The notes under the pieces are model-generated. The model saw only the letters and a program-made list of their open reading frames with translations, was not told the DNA's origin and did no database searches. From NCBI GenBank assembly GCA_947630025.1, contig CANRFZ010000006.1:1-64000 (forward strand): 64,000 bases of DNA, given 5' to 3'. Both the position numbers and the translations under genes were made by a program. This document shows positions 47,348-55,427 of this stretch, piece after piece. The DNA comes from an uncultured Lachnospiraceae bacterium (GTDB lineage Bacteria; Bacillota; Clostridia; Lachnospirales; Lachnospiraceae). Each line of letters opens with the position of its first letter. The first letter of the stretch is position 1.

Positions 47348-47687
47348 AGATATGACAAAGCTTGCTATCGCGGCGCTGGAGGACAAAAAGGCGGAGGATA
47401 TCCGGATCATCGACATCCGGGAAGTTTCCGTCATCGCCGATTATTTTATTATCGCCAGCGGAAACAACCGCAGCCAGATACAGACGCTGGCCGACAATGT
47501 GCAGGAGAAGCTGGGCAGGGCGGGCGTCGCCCTAAAACAGGTGGAGGGATATGACAATGCGAACTGGGTGCTGATGGACTTTAGGGACGTCGTGGTTCAT
47601 ATCTTTGACCGGGAGAACCGCCTTTTCTATGATCTGGAGCGCATCTGGCGCGACGGCAGGCAGATAGAGCCGTCGGAGCTGCAATAG
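47337..47687 (+). CDS. rsfS: Ribosome silencing factor RsfS
   Basis: A 116-residue protein that binds L14 on the large subunit and blocks subunit joining in starvation. Family strings are IDIREVSVIADYFIIASGNN and GYDNANWVLMDFRDVVVHIF, and the terminal FYDLERIWRDG. ATG 47337 has AGGGGAG 6 bp upstream and overlaps the end of yqeK. The last codons including the stop are duplicated downstream as a 33-bp repeat. Confidence 0.96.
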   Translation: MNSEDMTKLAIAALEDKKAEDIRIIDIREVSVIADYFIIASGNNRSQIQTLADNVQEKLGRAGVALKQVEGYDNANWVLMDFRDVVVHIFDRENRLFYDLERIWRDGRQIEPSELQ

Positions 47688-47721
47688 GCAGGGCAGACGG
47701 AGCCGTCGGAGCTGCAATAGG
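47667..47721 (+). repeat. Direct repeat of the rsfS 3' end
   Basis: The 22-bp sequence at 47667-47688 (GAGCCGTCGGAGCTGCAATA and two more G) recurs exactly at 47700-47721, with the following GCAGGGCAG also nearly repeated, so the unit is about 33 bp. The first copy contains the rsfS stop codon. Confidence 0.85.
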
Positions 47722-47731
47722 GCAGGGCAGT

Positions 47732-47777
47732 AAAAAACGCCGACACTGTGGCAACCACAATGCCGGCGTCCTTTTTT
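47732..47777. terminator. Bidirectional terminator between rsfS and the DUF378 gene
   Basis: CGCCG at 47738-47742 pairs with CGGCG at 47764-47768, with inner CA/TG and TGTGG/CCACA pairs and two A-C mismatches that become G-U pairs on the minus strand. T-runs flank it on both strands (T6 at 47772-47777 and A6 at 47732-47737), suiting the two convergent genes. Confidence 0.8.
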
Positions 47778-47792
47778 GCAATCTGCGCAGAG

Positions 47793-48014
47793 TTATGAGT
47801 TGAGTTCTCTTTTCTCGCCGCCTGCATACATATAGAACGTGATGATATAGAGGCCGGCGATACCCACCAGCGCGTAAATAATTCTTGAAAGCCACGACAT
47901 ATTACCGAAAATAAATGCCACGAGGTCAAAACTGAAAAGTCCGATTAACCCCCAGTTAACGGCACCGATAATGGCAATCGTCAAGGCAAGACAATCCAAA
48001 CCTTTATTTTTCAT
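47793..48014 (-). CDS. DUF378 family membrane protein
   Basis: A 73-residue protein with two membrane helices matching DUF378 (LALTIAIIGAVNWGLIGLF and then the segment SRIIYALVGIAGLYIITF). The family, which includes Bacillus YuzA, has no known function. It is a single-gene unit, convergent with rsfS, and shares the bidirectional terminator. Confidence 0.88.
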   Translation of the reverse strand: MKNKGLDCLALTIAIIGAVNWGLIGLFSFDLVAFIFGNMSWLSRIIYALVGIAGLYIITFYMYAGGEKRELNS

Positions 48015-48175
48015 GTTTATTTCCCCTTTCTAAAGACCTTCAAGCCTTTTATTGCGTATCTGTTTGTCAGTCAGGCTTGCCCTGCTTGCCGCTCATCCGT
48101 TTTTGCTTATCCGCTTCGGCAGCCCGGCTCACTTTATTATTATTTCTCGGACAGGGAGCGATATACTGGAAATTT

Positions 48176-48796
48176 TTATGGCCTGTAAAGCCGGAAAACG
48201 CCGAATACTTTGCCCAAAATCTGGCAGTCGTCGACGATAATCGGCTCCATGGCGTCATTTTCGGGCTGCAGGCGGATATGGCCGTTTTCTTTGTAAAAAG
48301 TCTTGACGGTGGCGGAATCGTCGATCAGCGCGACAACCGTATCGCCGTTGTTCGCCGTCTGGCAGCATTTGACAAAAATCCGGTCGCCGTTGTAGATGCC
48401 GACGTTGATCATGGAATCGCCCTTCACCTTGAGGGCAAAAGACTCACCCGACGGCACCATCTCTGCGGGAACAGGGAAGTAGCTCTCGATGTTCTGTTCG
48501 GCCAGAATCGGCTCGCCTGCGGCCACCTGTCCGATCACCGGAATGGAGACCATCTCGGTGCGCACCATCTGAAAATTGTCGTCGCAGATCTCAATCGCCC
48601 GCGGTTTGGTCGGATCGCGCCGGATATAGCCGTTCTTCTCTAACGTCTCCAGATGCGAGTGGACGGAAGAAGTGGACTTCAAATTGACCGCTTCGCAGAT
48701 TTCGCGCACGGCGGGCGGATAGCCTCTTTTTAAAATTTCTTCTTTAATATAATCGAGAATCTGCTGCTGTTTGGCTGTAATCTTACCATATCCCAT
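48176..48796 (-). CDS. lexA: SOS-response transcriptional repressor LexA
   Basis: A 206-residue repressor-protease. The N-terminal winged helix has [20 protein letters not shown]. The self-cleavage site is Ala93-Gly94 in QVAAGEPI. The catalytic residues are Ser128 in VKGDSMI and Lys165 in ATVKTF. AAGGAGG lies 6 bp before ATG 48796. Several LexA-box-like sites lie upstream, shared with the divergent LysM gene, implying autoregulation. Confidence 0.96.
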   Translation of the reverse strand: MGYGKITAKQQQILDYIKEEILKRGYPPAVREICEAVNLKSTSSVHSHLETLEKNGYIRRDPTKPRAIEICDDNFQMVRTEMVSIPVIGQVAAGEPILAEQNIESYFPVPAEMVPSGESFALKVKGDSMINVGIYNGDRIFVKCCQTANNGDTVVALIDDSATVKTFYKENGHIRLQPENDAMEPIIVDDCQILGKVFGVFRLYRP

Positions 48797-48861
48797 TTGG
48801 CGCCTCCTTATGCTTCCTGATTGATACACTGTCTGAGCGTTTCATAACCGCTTCTGTCATT

Positions 48862-48890
48862 ATTGTAGCATAGGCGGCATGAAAAAGCAA
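48862..48890 (-). promoter_or_regulatory. Promoter of lexA
   Basis: On the minus strand TTGCTT (48885-48890) and TACAAT (48862-48867) are separated by 17 bp, about 65 bp before the lexA start codon. A LexA-like box lies just upstream at 48901-48914. Confidence 0.6.
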
Positions 48891-48900
48891 ACATATATTC

Positions 48901-48999
48901 AGAATATTTGTTCGATTTTTTAGCAAAAAAGTATTGACAACCGAAAGTACGTTCGATATAATGCAGATATAAAGAACATTCGTTCGCAACATATGTTTG
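48901..48999. promoter_or_regulatory. Cluster of LexA (SOS) boxes between lexA and the LysM gene
   Basis: Sites of the form GAAC-N4-GTTC: AGAACATTCGTTCG at 48973-48986 (perfect core), CGAAAGTACGTTCG at 48942-48955 (one core mismatch), AGAATATTTGTTCG at 48901-48914 (one mismatch) and GCAACATATGTTTG at 48986-48999 (weaker). They cover both divergent promoters. Confidence 0.75.
48934..48962 (+). promoter_or_regulatory. Consensus promoter of the LysM gene with a LexA box in its spacer
   Basis: Perfect TTGACA at 48934-48939, a 17-bp spacer and perfect TATAAT at 48957-48962. The spacer contains a LexA box, and a second box lies at the predicted start site, so this strong promoter should be shut off until DNA damage. 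Confidence 0.88.
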
Positions 49000-49035
49000 C
49001 ATCTAGTGTTTATATTTAGAAAGACAGGTGACGCT

Positions 49036-49449
49036 ATGAACAATCGTGTATTATATAACCGGACGACATACGCCAGAACGGAAGATCTGAGGAGCGAGCG
49101 CCGGATACGCAATAACAGAATCAGAAGGCAGCGGGAGATGAAGAAGAATTTTGCGCTTTTTCTCATGACGGTGTGCCTGATCGTAACGTGCTCTGTTGCC
49201 CTGTACGGCTTCCGCTCGGACGCCAAGGATCATTCGACGCAACAGACCTACAAATATTATAAGAGCATCACGATAGATAGCGGCGATACGTTGTGGTCCA
49301 TCGCGCAGCAGTATATGGACAGTGAGCACTATGATTCCGTGAGCGATTATGTGGAAGAAGTGAAAAGCATGAATGCCCTGACGGATGATGTGATCCACTA
49401 TGGGGAATATCTCGTCATTCCGTATTATGACAGTGAGTTTGTGGGCTGA
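49036..49449 (+). CDS. yneA: LysM-domain protein, YneA-like SOS cell-division suppressor
   Basis: A 137-residue protein with a basic cytoplasmic start (RSERRIRNNRIRRQREMKKN), one membrane segment (FALFLMTVCLIVTCSVALYG) and an external LysM domain (SITIDSGDTLWSIAQQYMD, then MNALTDDVIHYGEYLVIPYY). In Bacillus the lexA-linked YneA with the same layout delays division during SOS. The assignment rests on architecture, divergent position to lexA and the LexA boxes in its promoter. AGGTG lies 5 bp before ATG 49036. Confidence 0.82.
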   Translation: MNNRVLYNRTTYARTEDLRSERRIRNNRIRRQREMKKNFALFLMTVCLIVTCSVALYGFRSDAKDHSTQQTYKYYKSITIDSGDTLWSIAQQYMDSEHYDSVSDYVEEVKSMNALTDDVIHYGEYLVIPYYDSEFVG

Positions 49450-49648
49450 TATGCGGACAGGAGACGCCGCTCTGTTTCAGCGGGGAAGTAAGAGGAACCG
49501 GTTACCGTACCGGCAGTCAGCATTGGCATTAGCATTTGTATTAGCATTTGTATTAGAAGCAGGAGCAGGAGTATCTTTTGGGGTGGTCTTTTATATATTG
49601 TATATAGTTGGTTAGTTTATATAGCATTGAACGGCGAACGGCGGAAAC

Positions 49649-50722
49649 TCATTCTTCTGTGCGTTTCCGCCGCTCCCTAAGCTGCACTTTGTCGGCAGCG
49701 TAGCGGCGGCGTTCGTCCTCCAATGCCGCATAGTGTTTCTTGGTCGTGTTGACGTCCTTGTGGCCCAGTACGTCGGCTACCAGATAGATGTCCCCTGTCT
49801 CACGGTAGAGAGATGTGCCATATGTGCTGCGCAGCTTGTGCGGCGTGATCCGCTTCAGACTGGTGACGGTGGACGCATACTTTTTGACCAGATTCTCTAC
49901 CGCCCGCACCGAGAGGCGCCTGTTCTGCAGCGAGAGAAACAGGGCGTCCTCATGCCCGGACTGCGGGATCATGTGCCTGCGCTGCTCCAGATAGTCCTGC
50001 AGCGCCTCCTCCACTTCCTCGCTGAAATAGATCACCGCCTCATAACCGCCTTTCCGCCGTATCTTGACGCCGTTATTTTTAAAATCCAGATCATTCAAGT
50101 CGATTCCCACGCATTCCGACACACGCATTCCGGTGCCCAGCAGCAGTGTCAGCAGTGCGACGTCCCGTATCTTGGTGAGCTTGTGGTAGCGCTGCTGCGC
50201 TTCCGTCAGGCCGGTGCCGTCCTCCGCCTGATCCAGCAGGATGGCCACCTCGTCCGCGTCGAGACGCACGATTTCCTTTTCGTGCAGCTTGGGCAGCGGC
50301 ACCAGCACGGCTGGATTCTTGGTGATCAGCTCCGCCTGATAATAGTAGTTGTAGAAGCTCCGAAGCGCGGCCAGTTTGCGTTTCTTGCCCCGCTCGTCAT
50401 TGGTGTATGTCTTGCCGTCCTTTTCGTAATAAGTCAGGTATTCCAGATATTCTTCAATATCCTCTCTGGTGAGCTGCTCCAGCAGCGAGAGAGGGAACTG
50501 CTCGATCTCCATCTTCCTGCAATAACTGTTCGTATCGTGGAGATATTCAAAAAAGATGCGGATATCGTAAGCGTATGCCAGTCTCGTTCTGGCGGATGTA
50601 TACTCGCTGATCCCGTGAAAGAACTGCCTGCAGAACGGCGGGAGAGAAGCCAGCACTTCCCGCATTTTCTGTACGTTCTGCACATTCTGCTGATCATGAT
50701 AATTACTGTGATTCGGATTCAT
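49649..50722 (-). CDS. Tyrosine recombinase, XerC/XerD-like
   Basis: A 357-residue site-specific recombinase. The N-terminal SAM-like core-binding domain has TSARTRLAYAYDIRIFFEYL. The catalytic domain shows Arg in LGTGMRVSECVG, Lys in KIRRKGGYEA, HKLRSTYGT (His and Arg), LGHKDVNTT (His) and the Tyr in KHYAAL. All catalytic residues are present. GGAGGGA lies 2 bp before ATG 50722. It is close to lexA with no phage genes or attachment repeats recognised, so it resembles a resident chromosomal recombinase rather than an integrase of a mobile island, though this is not proven. Confidence 0.88.
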   Translation of the reverse strand: MNPNHSNYHDQQNVQNVQKMREVLASLPPFCRQFFHGISEYTSARTRLAYAYDIRIFFEYLHDTNSYCRKMEIEQFPLSLLEQLTREDIEEYLEYLTYYEKDGKTYTNDERGKKRKLAALRSFYNYYYQAELITKNPAVLVPLPKLHEKEIVRLDADEVAILLDQAEDGTGLTEAQQRYHKLTKIRDVALLTLLLGTGMRVSECVGIDLNDLDFKNNGVKIRRKGGYEAVIYFSEEVEEALQDYLEQRRHMIPQSGHEDALFLSLQNRRLSVRAVENLVKKYASTVTSLKRITPHKLRSTYGTSLYRETGDIYLVADVLGHKDVNTTKKHYAALEDERRRYAADKVQLRERRKRTEE

Positions 50723-50863
50723 AGTCCCTCCGGTTCCTGTGTGCGCGGTATGCCGTGGTTCCGGCGTTATCGTAACGGCGTCCTGCGGGCGCGGCCATCC
50801 GCACCGACGCCTTATAACAAATTTATTATACAAAAATTCCGTGGATTTGACAATGACGGTAAA

Positions 50864-50930
50864 CGTCCTGCGAATTTCAAAATAAACGTTTTGCGGATTT
50901 CAAAATAAACGCTCTGCGAATTTTAAAACG
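50864..50930 (+). repeat. 23-bp tandem repeat in the recombinase-permease intergenic gap
   Basis: Units of the form CG(T/C)(C/T)(C/T)TGCG(A/G)ATTT(C/T)AAAATAAA start at 50864, 50887 and 50910, the last degenerate. They lie in the 323-bp gap between the divergent recombinase and permease genes and could be operator sites or a slippage array. Confidence 0.65.
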
Positions 50931-51004
50931 CTTTGCACTTTCTTGCCGTAAATTCTGCATTTTCGCATTATTTTTTAAATTTCTGGTGCAGAACGTGAAA
51001 AAAA

Positions 51005-51013
51005 TGGTATACT
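51005..51013 (+). promoter_or_regulatory. Extended -10 promoter for the AI-2E-type permease gene
   Basis: TATACT at 51008-51013 is preceded by TGG, an extended -10, 32 bp before the start codon. No good -35 is present at 17 bp. Confidence 0.45.
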
Positions 51014-51045
51014 GAATATATCAATGGCATATGGGGTGGCGTTCG

Positions 51046-52563
51046 ATGAGGTTTAAGTTCGACAGAAAATATCTTCACTGGGGCATTACGGCGTTTCTCG
51101 TGATCGCCGCCGGTCTTGTTTTTTATTATATTCTCTTTTATGGGGAAAGTCTCTCGCAGGGTGTCAAAAACGTTGTAAGTACGGCTATGCCGATTATCGA
51201 CGGGCTTGTGCTGGCTTATCTGATGACGCCCGTTCTCAACAAGATCGAAAAGGGGATCATGGAACCCCTGTACCGCCATGCCAAAGTGCCCGATACGCCC
51301 AAGACAAAACGCCGCAGGAGGATGCTTTCCATTCTCATGACGATCGTGCTCGTGCTGGTGATTCTGTATGAATTTTTCGGGCTGATTATTCCGGAACTGG
51401 TCAGAAGCATCCAGAGCATTATTTTCCAGTTTCCCACCTATGTGAACAACCTGCAGACGTGGGCGATGGGGCTGATGAAGAACAACCCGGAGCTGGAGGA
51501 CGTCGTGGACTCGCTGATCAATCAGTATTCCTCCAAGATTCTGGACTATATCAACAGCAACCTGATGCCGAATGTGCAGAACCTGATCAAGACCGTCACG
51601 TCCAGCGTGTTCGGTATGCTGCGGGCCCTGTGGAACTTTGTCATCGGGTTTATCATCTCGATCTATGTGCTGGGCAGCAAGGAAAAGTTCGCGGGGCAGG
51701 CGAAGAAGATCGCCTATGCGCTTTTTGACAGAAAGACGGGCAACGAGGTTATCACTGTTTTCCGCTTCATCCACAGTACGTTTATCGGCTTTATCGGCGG
51801 CAAAATCGTGGATTCCATTATCATCGGCATCCTGTGTTTTATCTGCACCAGCATCATCGGAACGCCTTATGCGATTCTGGTCAGCGTGATCGTAGGCGTG
51901 ACCAATGTGATACCGTTCTTCGGCCCATGGATCGGCGGCGTGCCCAGCGCCCTGCTAGTGCTGATGGTCAATCCGACGCAGGCCGTTTATTTTATCATTT
52001 TGATTCTGGTGCTGCAGCAGTTCGACGGAAATATCCTCGGCCCCAAGATTCTGGGCGACTCCACAGGACTTTCCGGCTTCTGGGTTATCTTTGCGATCAC
52101 GATGTTCGGCGGCTTCTTCGGCGTCCTCGGCATGGTGGTGGGCGTGCCGATCTTTGCGGTATTCTACGCGGGCGTCAAAGTGTACGTCAACCGGATGCTG
52201 GCCAAAAAGGAGCTTCCCACGGAGAGCAGCCCCTATATGACGGTGGGCCGGATCGAGGAAGGCGGCTTCTTTACGGCATATAAGGGCATGGACAGAAAGA
52301 AAAAGAAAGGGAAAGACGCCAAAGAGAAGGCCGCGCAAAACGACGGAAGCACAAAAGAAGAAAAGCAGGCGCAAAACGACGGAAGCACGAAAGAAGAAAA
52401 GCAGGCGCAAAACGACGGAAGCACGAAAGAAGAAAAGCAGGCGCAAAGCGACGAGAACACAAAAGAAAAAGAGACGCAGGAACAAAACGACGGAAATATA
52501 ACAGTAGAAGAAAAGCAGGAGCAGAGCGACGAAAATACAAAAGATGAGCAGCAGGAGTCATGA
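51046..52563 (+). CDS. AI-2E family transporter (PerM-like permease) with repeat tail
   Basis: A 505-residue membrane protein of the UPF0118/AI-2E exporter family. About seven membrane segments include GLVLAYLMTPVLNKIEKGI and the diagnostic VTNVIPFFGPWIGGVPSALL and FDGNILGPKILG. The substrate is unknown; members export autoinducer-like molecules or act as ion antiporters. I prefer ATG 51046 with GGGTGG upstream over ATG 51031. The C-terminal ~90 residues are a hydrophilic tail with three exact AQNDGSTKEEKQ units encoded by a 36-bp DNA repeat (52333-52440), followed by degenerate units. Its stop overlaps the next gene. Confidence 0.88.
   Translation: MRFKFDRKYLHWGITAFLVIAAGLVFYYILFYGESLSQGVKNVVSTAMPIIDGLVLAYLMTPVLNKIEKGIMEPLYRHAKVPDTPKTKRRRRMLSILMTIVLVLVILYEFFGLIIPELVRSIQSIIFQFPTYVNNLQTWAMGLMKNNPELEDVVDSLINQYSSKILDYINSNLMPNVQNLIKTVTSSVFGMLRALWNFVIGFIISIYVLGSKEKFAGQAKKIAYALFDRKTGNEVITVFRFIHSTFIGFIGGKIVDSIIIGILCFICTSIIGTPYAILVSVIVGVTNVIPFFGPWIGGVPSALLVLMVNPTQAVYFIILILVLQQFDGNILGPKILGDSTGLSGFWVIFAITMFGGFFGVLGMVVGVPIFAVFYAGVKVYVNRMLAKKELPTESSPYMTVGRIEEGGFFTAYKGMDRKKKKGKDAKEKAAQNDGSTKEEKQAQNDGSTKEEKQAQNDGSTKEEKQAQSDENTKEKETQEQNDGNITVEEKQEQSDENTKDEQQES
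52333..52440 (+). repeat. 36-bp coding tandem repeat
   Basis: Three 36-bp units (52333-52368, 52369-52404, 52405-52440) are identical apart from a single base and encode the 12-residue AQNDGSTKEEKQ. Being a multiple of three, copy-number changes would keep the frame. Confidence 0.92.
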
Positions 52564-53462
52564 CCGTTATGCCAAAACTTCTTACGATCTTAACGCCAAC
52601 TTACAACCGGGCCGCGCATCTTGGACGCCTGTACGACAGTCTGAAGGCGCAGGGCTGCCGGGATTTTGACTGGCTGGTGATAGACGACGGAAGCAGCGAC
52701 GGCACCGAAGCGCTGATCCGCTCGTTTATGGCGGAAAATGCGCTGGACATCCGCTATCGTCGCAAAGAAAACGGCGGCAAGCATACGGCTTTGAATATCG
52801 GCATCGCGCTGACAGAGACGCCGCTTCTCTTTATCGTGGACAGTGACGATTATCTTCCGCCGGACGCCGTAGAGATCATCCAAAGCTATCACGGCAAATA
52901 CAAGAATACCCCCAATCTGTGCGGCTATTCGTTTCTCAGATGTTACGAGGACGGCACCGTAAATACCGCCTATTTTAAAAAAGACGAGGAGATCGCGTCT
53001 TACCGCGACATCCGGATCAACGGCGGCATCGGCGGCGACAAGGCCGAGGTTTTCTATACGGATATCCTGAAGAAATACCCTTTCCCGGAATATGAAGGCG
53101 AAACATTTGTGCCGGAGGACCTGGTCTGGATGCAGATGTCCGGCCCGTACCGGATGGTGCACATCAACCGCTGCGTCTATATCGGGGAATATCTGGACGG
53201 CGGACTGACGCAAAGAGGCCGCTCCATGAAAATACATTCGCCCAGAGGCATGATGGCGCGTTCCGCCGTGTATCTGCGGGACAGGGGTGTGGCTCTCAAA
53301 GTGCGCGTCAAGATGATGCTGCTCTATATCGTCTACGGCAGATTCGCCGGCTGCTCCCTGCAGCGGCTGCTTCACGAGGTGCCGAGCAAGCCGCTTTTTT
53401 TCCTATGCGCGGTTCCGGCGGCAGGCATCTATGCCATGTGGAAGCGAACGTTAAAAAAATAA
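52560..53462 (+). CDS. Family 2 glycosyltransferase
   Basis: A 300-residue GT-A fold glycosyltransferase. The nucleotide-sugar site shows in LLTILTPTYNRAAHLGRLYD, VIDDGSSDGTEALI and the metal-binding FIVDSDDYLPPDAVEI; the acceptor side has FVPEDLVW. It is probably cytoplasmic and membrane-associated through the hydrophobic C-terminus (LFFLCAVPAAGIYAMW). It most likely builds a surface glycan; donor and acceptor are unknown. The ATG overlaps the permease stop by 4 bp and a family 4 glycosyltransferase follows, forming a three-gene unit. Confidence 0.9.
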   Translation: MTVMPKLLTILTPTYNRAAHLGRLYDSLKAQGCRDFDWLVIDDGSSDGTEALIRSFMAENALDIRYRRKENGGKHTALNIGIALTETPLLFIVDSDDYLPPDAVEIIQSYHGKYKNTPNLCGYSFLRCYEDGTVNTAYFKKDEEIASYRDIRINGGIGGDKAEVFYTDILKKYPFPEYEGETFVPEDLVWMQMSGPYRMVHINRCVYIGEYLDGGLTQRGRSMKIHSPRGMMARSAVYLRDRGVALKVRVKMMLLYIVYGRFAGCSLQRLLHEVPSKPLFFLCAVPAAGIYAMWKRTLKK

Positions 53463-53482
53463 CGACAGGGGAGACTTCGTCC

Positions 53483-54544
53483 ATGAAAATTGTATTTGTC
53501 CTGCCCGATATGCCGGGCGGCGGTTCCGAGCGCGTCGTCGCCGCGCTTGCCAACGAATATGTCAAAAGAGGCTATCCGGTTGCCATCCTGTTATTTGCGG
53601 GCGACCGGGTGGTGTATCCGCTGGACGAGCGCGTGGAAGTCTGTATCGCGGGCAGGGCATCGGGCGGCAACCCACTGATCCAGCTTAAGCGGCTCTGTCA
53701 TATGCGCCGGTTTTACAAACAGAACAAAGGCTGCTATATCTTTTCGTTCTGCGTCAGGGGCAGCATCTTTTCCGTTCTGGCAGCCGCCGGCATCCCGCAT
53801 CGTTTCCTCGTGTCCGAGCGCAACGATCCCGCGCGCATTTCCGGCAAGCGGCTCCGCGACTGGTCTTATCTCAAGGCGGAAAAAATCGTCCTGCAGACGG
53901 AAGATATGAAAGCATCTTTCCCGGAGAAAATCCGCAGAAAATCCGTCGTGATTCCCAATCCGGTAATGGACGGTATGCCCGCGCCGTATACAGGCGAGCG
54001 GAAAAAGCGCATCGTCTCGGTCGGCAGGCTGCAGCCGCAGAAAAATCACAGGCTGTTATTGGACGCCTTTGCAGCATTCCATAAAGTACACCCCGACTAT
54101 GAGCTGCATATTTTCGGCATCGGGGAGCTGGAAGACGACCTGAAAAGACAGGCCGGGGCGCTTGGCATAGACGGAAACGTCTTTTTCAGAGGTTTCTCGG
54201 ACCATGTGCAGGAGGAAATATGGGACAGCGCCATGTTTGTTCTCTCGTCGGACTATGAGGGCATCTCCAATTCCATGATCGAAGCACTCGCTATGGGTAT
54301 TCCCGTCATCTCCACGGACTGTCCCGTGGGCGGTTCGCGCGCCTATATCGACGACGGCAAAAGCGGCCTCCTGACTCCCGTCGGAGACGCGCAGGCGCTG
54401 ACGGCGGCCATGTTAAAGATTGCGGAGCATCCTGACTTCGCGCGCAGTCTCTCCGAAAACGGCTCAAAGATCAGGGAAAAGTACAGCTTAACAAAGATTG
54501 CCGACCGCTTTCTGGAAGAAGCGGGCATCTTAACAAACAAATGA
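53483..54544 (+). CDS. Family 4 glycosyltransferase
   Basis: A 353-residue GT-B fold enzyme. The N-terminal half starts KIVFVLPDMPGGGSERVVAA (acceptor side); the C-terminal half has IVSVGRLQPQKNHRLLLDAF and the donor-binding SSDYEGISNSMIEALAMGIP, with the E-x7-E signature. It resembles capsule or teichoic-acid-type glycosyltransferases. The start at ATG 53483 has AGGGGAG 9 bp upstream. With the preceding GT2 it likely adds sugars to a shared cell-surface polymer. No flippase or polymerase is next to it. Confidence 0.9.
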   Translation: MKIVFVLPDMPGGGSERVVAALANEYVKRGYPVAILLFAGDRVVYPLDERVEVCIAGRASGGNPLIQLKRLCHMRRFYKQNKGCYIFSFCVRGSIFSVLAAAGIPHRFLVSERNDPARISGKRLRDWSYLKAEKIVLQTEDMKASFPEKIRRKSVVIPNPVMDGMPAPYTGERKKRIVSVGRLQPQKNHRLLLDAFAAFHKVHPDYELHIFGIGELEDDLKRQAGALGIDGNVFFRGFSDHVQEEIWDSAMFVLSSDYEGISNSMIEALAMGIPVISTDCPVGGSRAYIDDGKSGLLTPVGDAQALTAAMLKIAEHPDFARSLSENGSKIREKYSLTKIADRFLEEAGILTNK

Positions 54545-54643
54545 AAAAGCAGATCAGAAACACAAAAAAGGCAAATAAGAACAGAAAATAGGAAGGCAAG
54601 CAGGGAAAGCAAATAAGAAAAGCAGATAGGGCTTGAAAAGTGA

Positions 54644-54674
54644 TTGACAGAAGCGCTCTGGGGGGGGGTAAAAT
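54644..54674 (+). promoter_or_regulatory. Promoter with a nine-G tract in the spacer
   Basis: Perfect TTGACA at 54644-54649 and TAAAAT at 54669-54674 are 19 bp apart; the last nine spacer bases (54660-54668) are all G. The tract is the kind that changes length by slippage, which would move the spacing between the optimal 17 bp and poorer values. It also overlaps AAGCGCTCTGG (54651-54661), a motif shared with the repeats near 33170 and 55444. Confidence 0.65.
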
Positions 54675-54726
54675 AACATTGGCATGGCGTTGAAAAATGC
54701 CAAAATAATACGAGGGAGAAAAAAGA

Positions 54727-55419
54727 ATGTATAAAGTATTGCGAAATTTTTGTATCGGTATTCTGGTGGTGCTGCTCATAGTCATGTTTGGCGGCAGCGC
54801 ATTGACGTGGATGGCGTTCAGCAAACCGGCGGATATTTATGCAGACGCCCAGACACTTGATGCTGGCCGCCTGAAAAGGGGTTTTGCCATTGAGACGGAT
54901 CTTCCGTTCCTGATGGAGTGCTTCGGCTCGGAAACGTCAACGCAGACAAACGGTTATGACAATTCCACCTTAATAGGCGACGCCACTTATTATTACATTA
55001 TGCCTGTACTGGCGGGAGACGAGACTTATTATGTGGCGCTTGCAACAAGCTCCAAAAACGACAATTATGAGATGCTGCAAGAGCTCAGCCAGAGCACAAT
55101 GAACCGGCTCTATACGGGATCGGCAGAAAACGATGCGGCGCCGGTACATATCACGGGCGGACTGGTAACATTAGATGACGAATTATACAAATACATGAAA
55201 CAATGGTTCGCGGAGACAGAGTGGTTTGCAGACGAGGCAGATATTGAAAAGTATGTGCTGCCGCTGAGTTTCAGCGAAGAAAATTATACGAGCCTGAAAA
55301 TCATATTTTTCGTGCAGCTTGCGATCGCCGTTGCGCTCCTGATCGCGATCATCATTCTTTCCCACAAAGGGAAAATGGCGGAAGCGGGAGAGGGGCGTAA
55401 TGGGGAAATGAGCATCTAG
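54727..55419 (+). CDS. Unknown protein with two membrane segments
   Basis: A 230-residue protein with an N-terminal membrane helix (ILVVLLIVMFGGSALTWMAF), an external domain of ~150 residues (DIYADAQTLDAGRLKRGFAI, then YYYIMPVLAGDETYYVALAT and ITGGLVTLDDELYKYMKQWF) and a C-terminal membrane helix (FVQLAIAVALLIAIIIL). I cannot name the family. It has its own promoter, the one with the G tract, so its production may switch on and off. Confidence 0.65.
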   Translation: MYKVLRNFCIGILVVLLIVMFGGSALTWMAFSKPADIYADAQTLDAGRLKRGFAIETDLPFLMECFGSETSTQTNGYDNSTLIGDATYYYIMPVLAGDETYYVALATSSKNDNYEMLQELSQSTMNRLYTGSAENDAAPVHITGGLVTLDDELYKYMKQWFAETEWFADEADIEKYVLPLSFSEENYTSLKIIFFVQLAIAVALLIAIIILSHKGKMAEAGEGRNGEMSI

Positions 55420-55427
55420 GGAAGGTT

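Noticed and set aside
49400-49615. Small plus-strand open frame between the LysM gene and the recombinase
   Set aside because: It overlaps the LysM gene in another frame, has no ribosome binding site and its end is low-complexity (repeats of ATTAGCATTTGT type).
49649-50722. Prophage or integrative element around the tyrosine recombinase
   Set aside because: No phage structural genes, conjugation genes, attachment repeats or tRNA were seen on either side, and codon use matches the chromosome.
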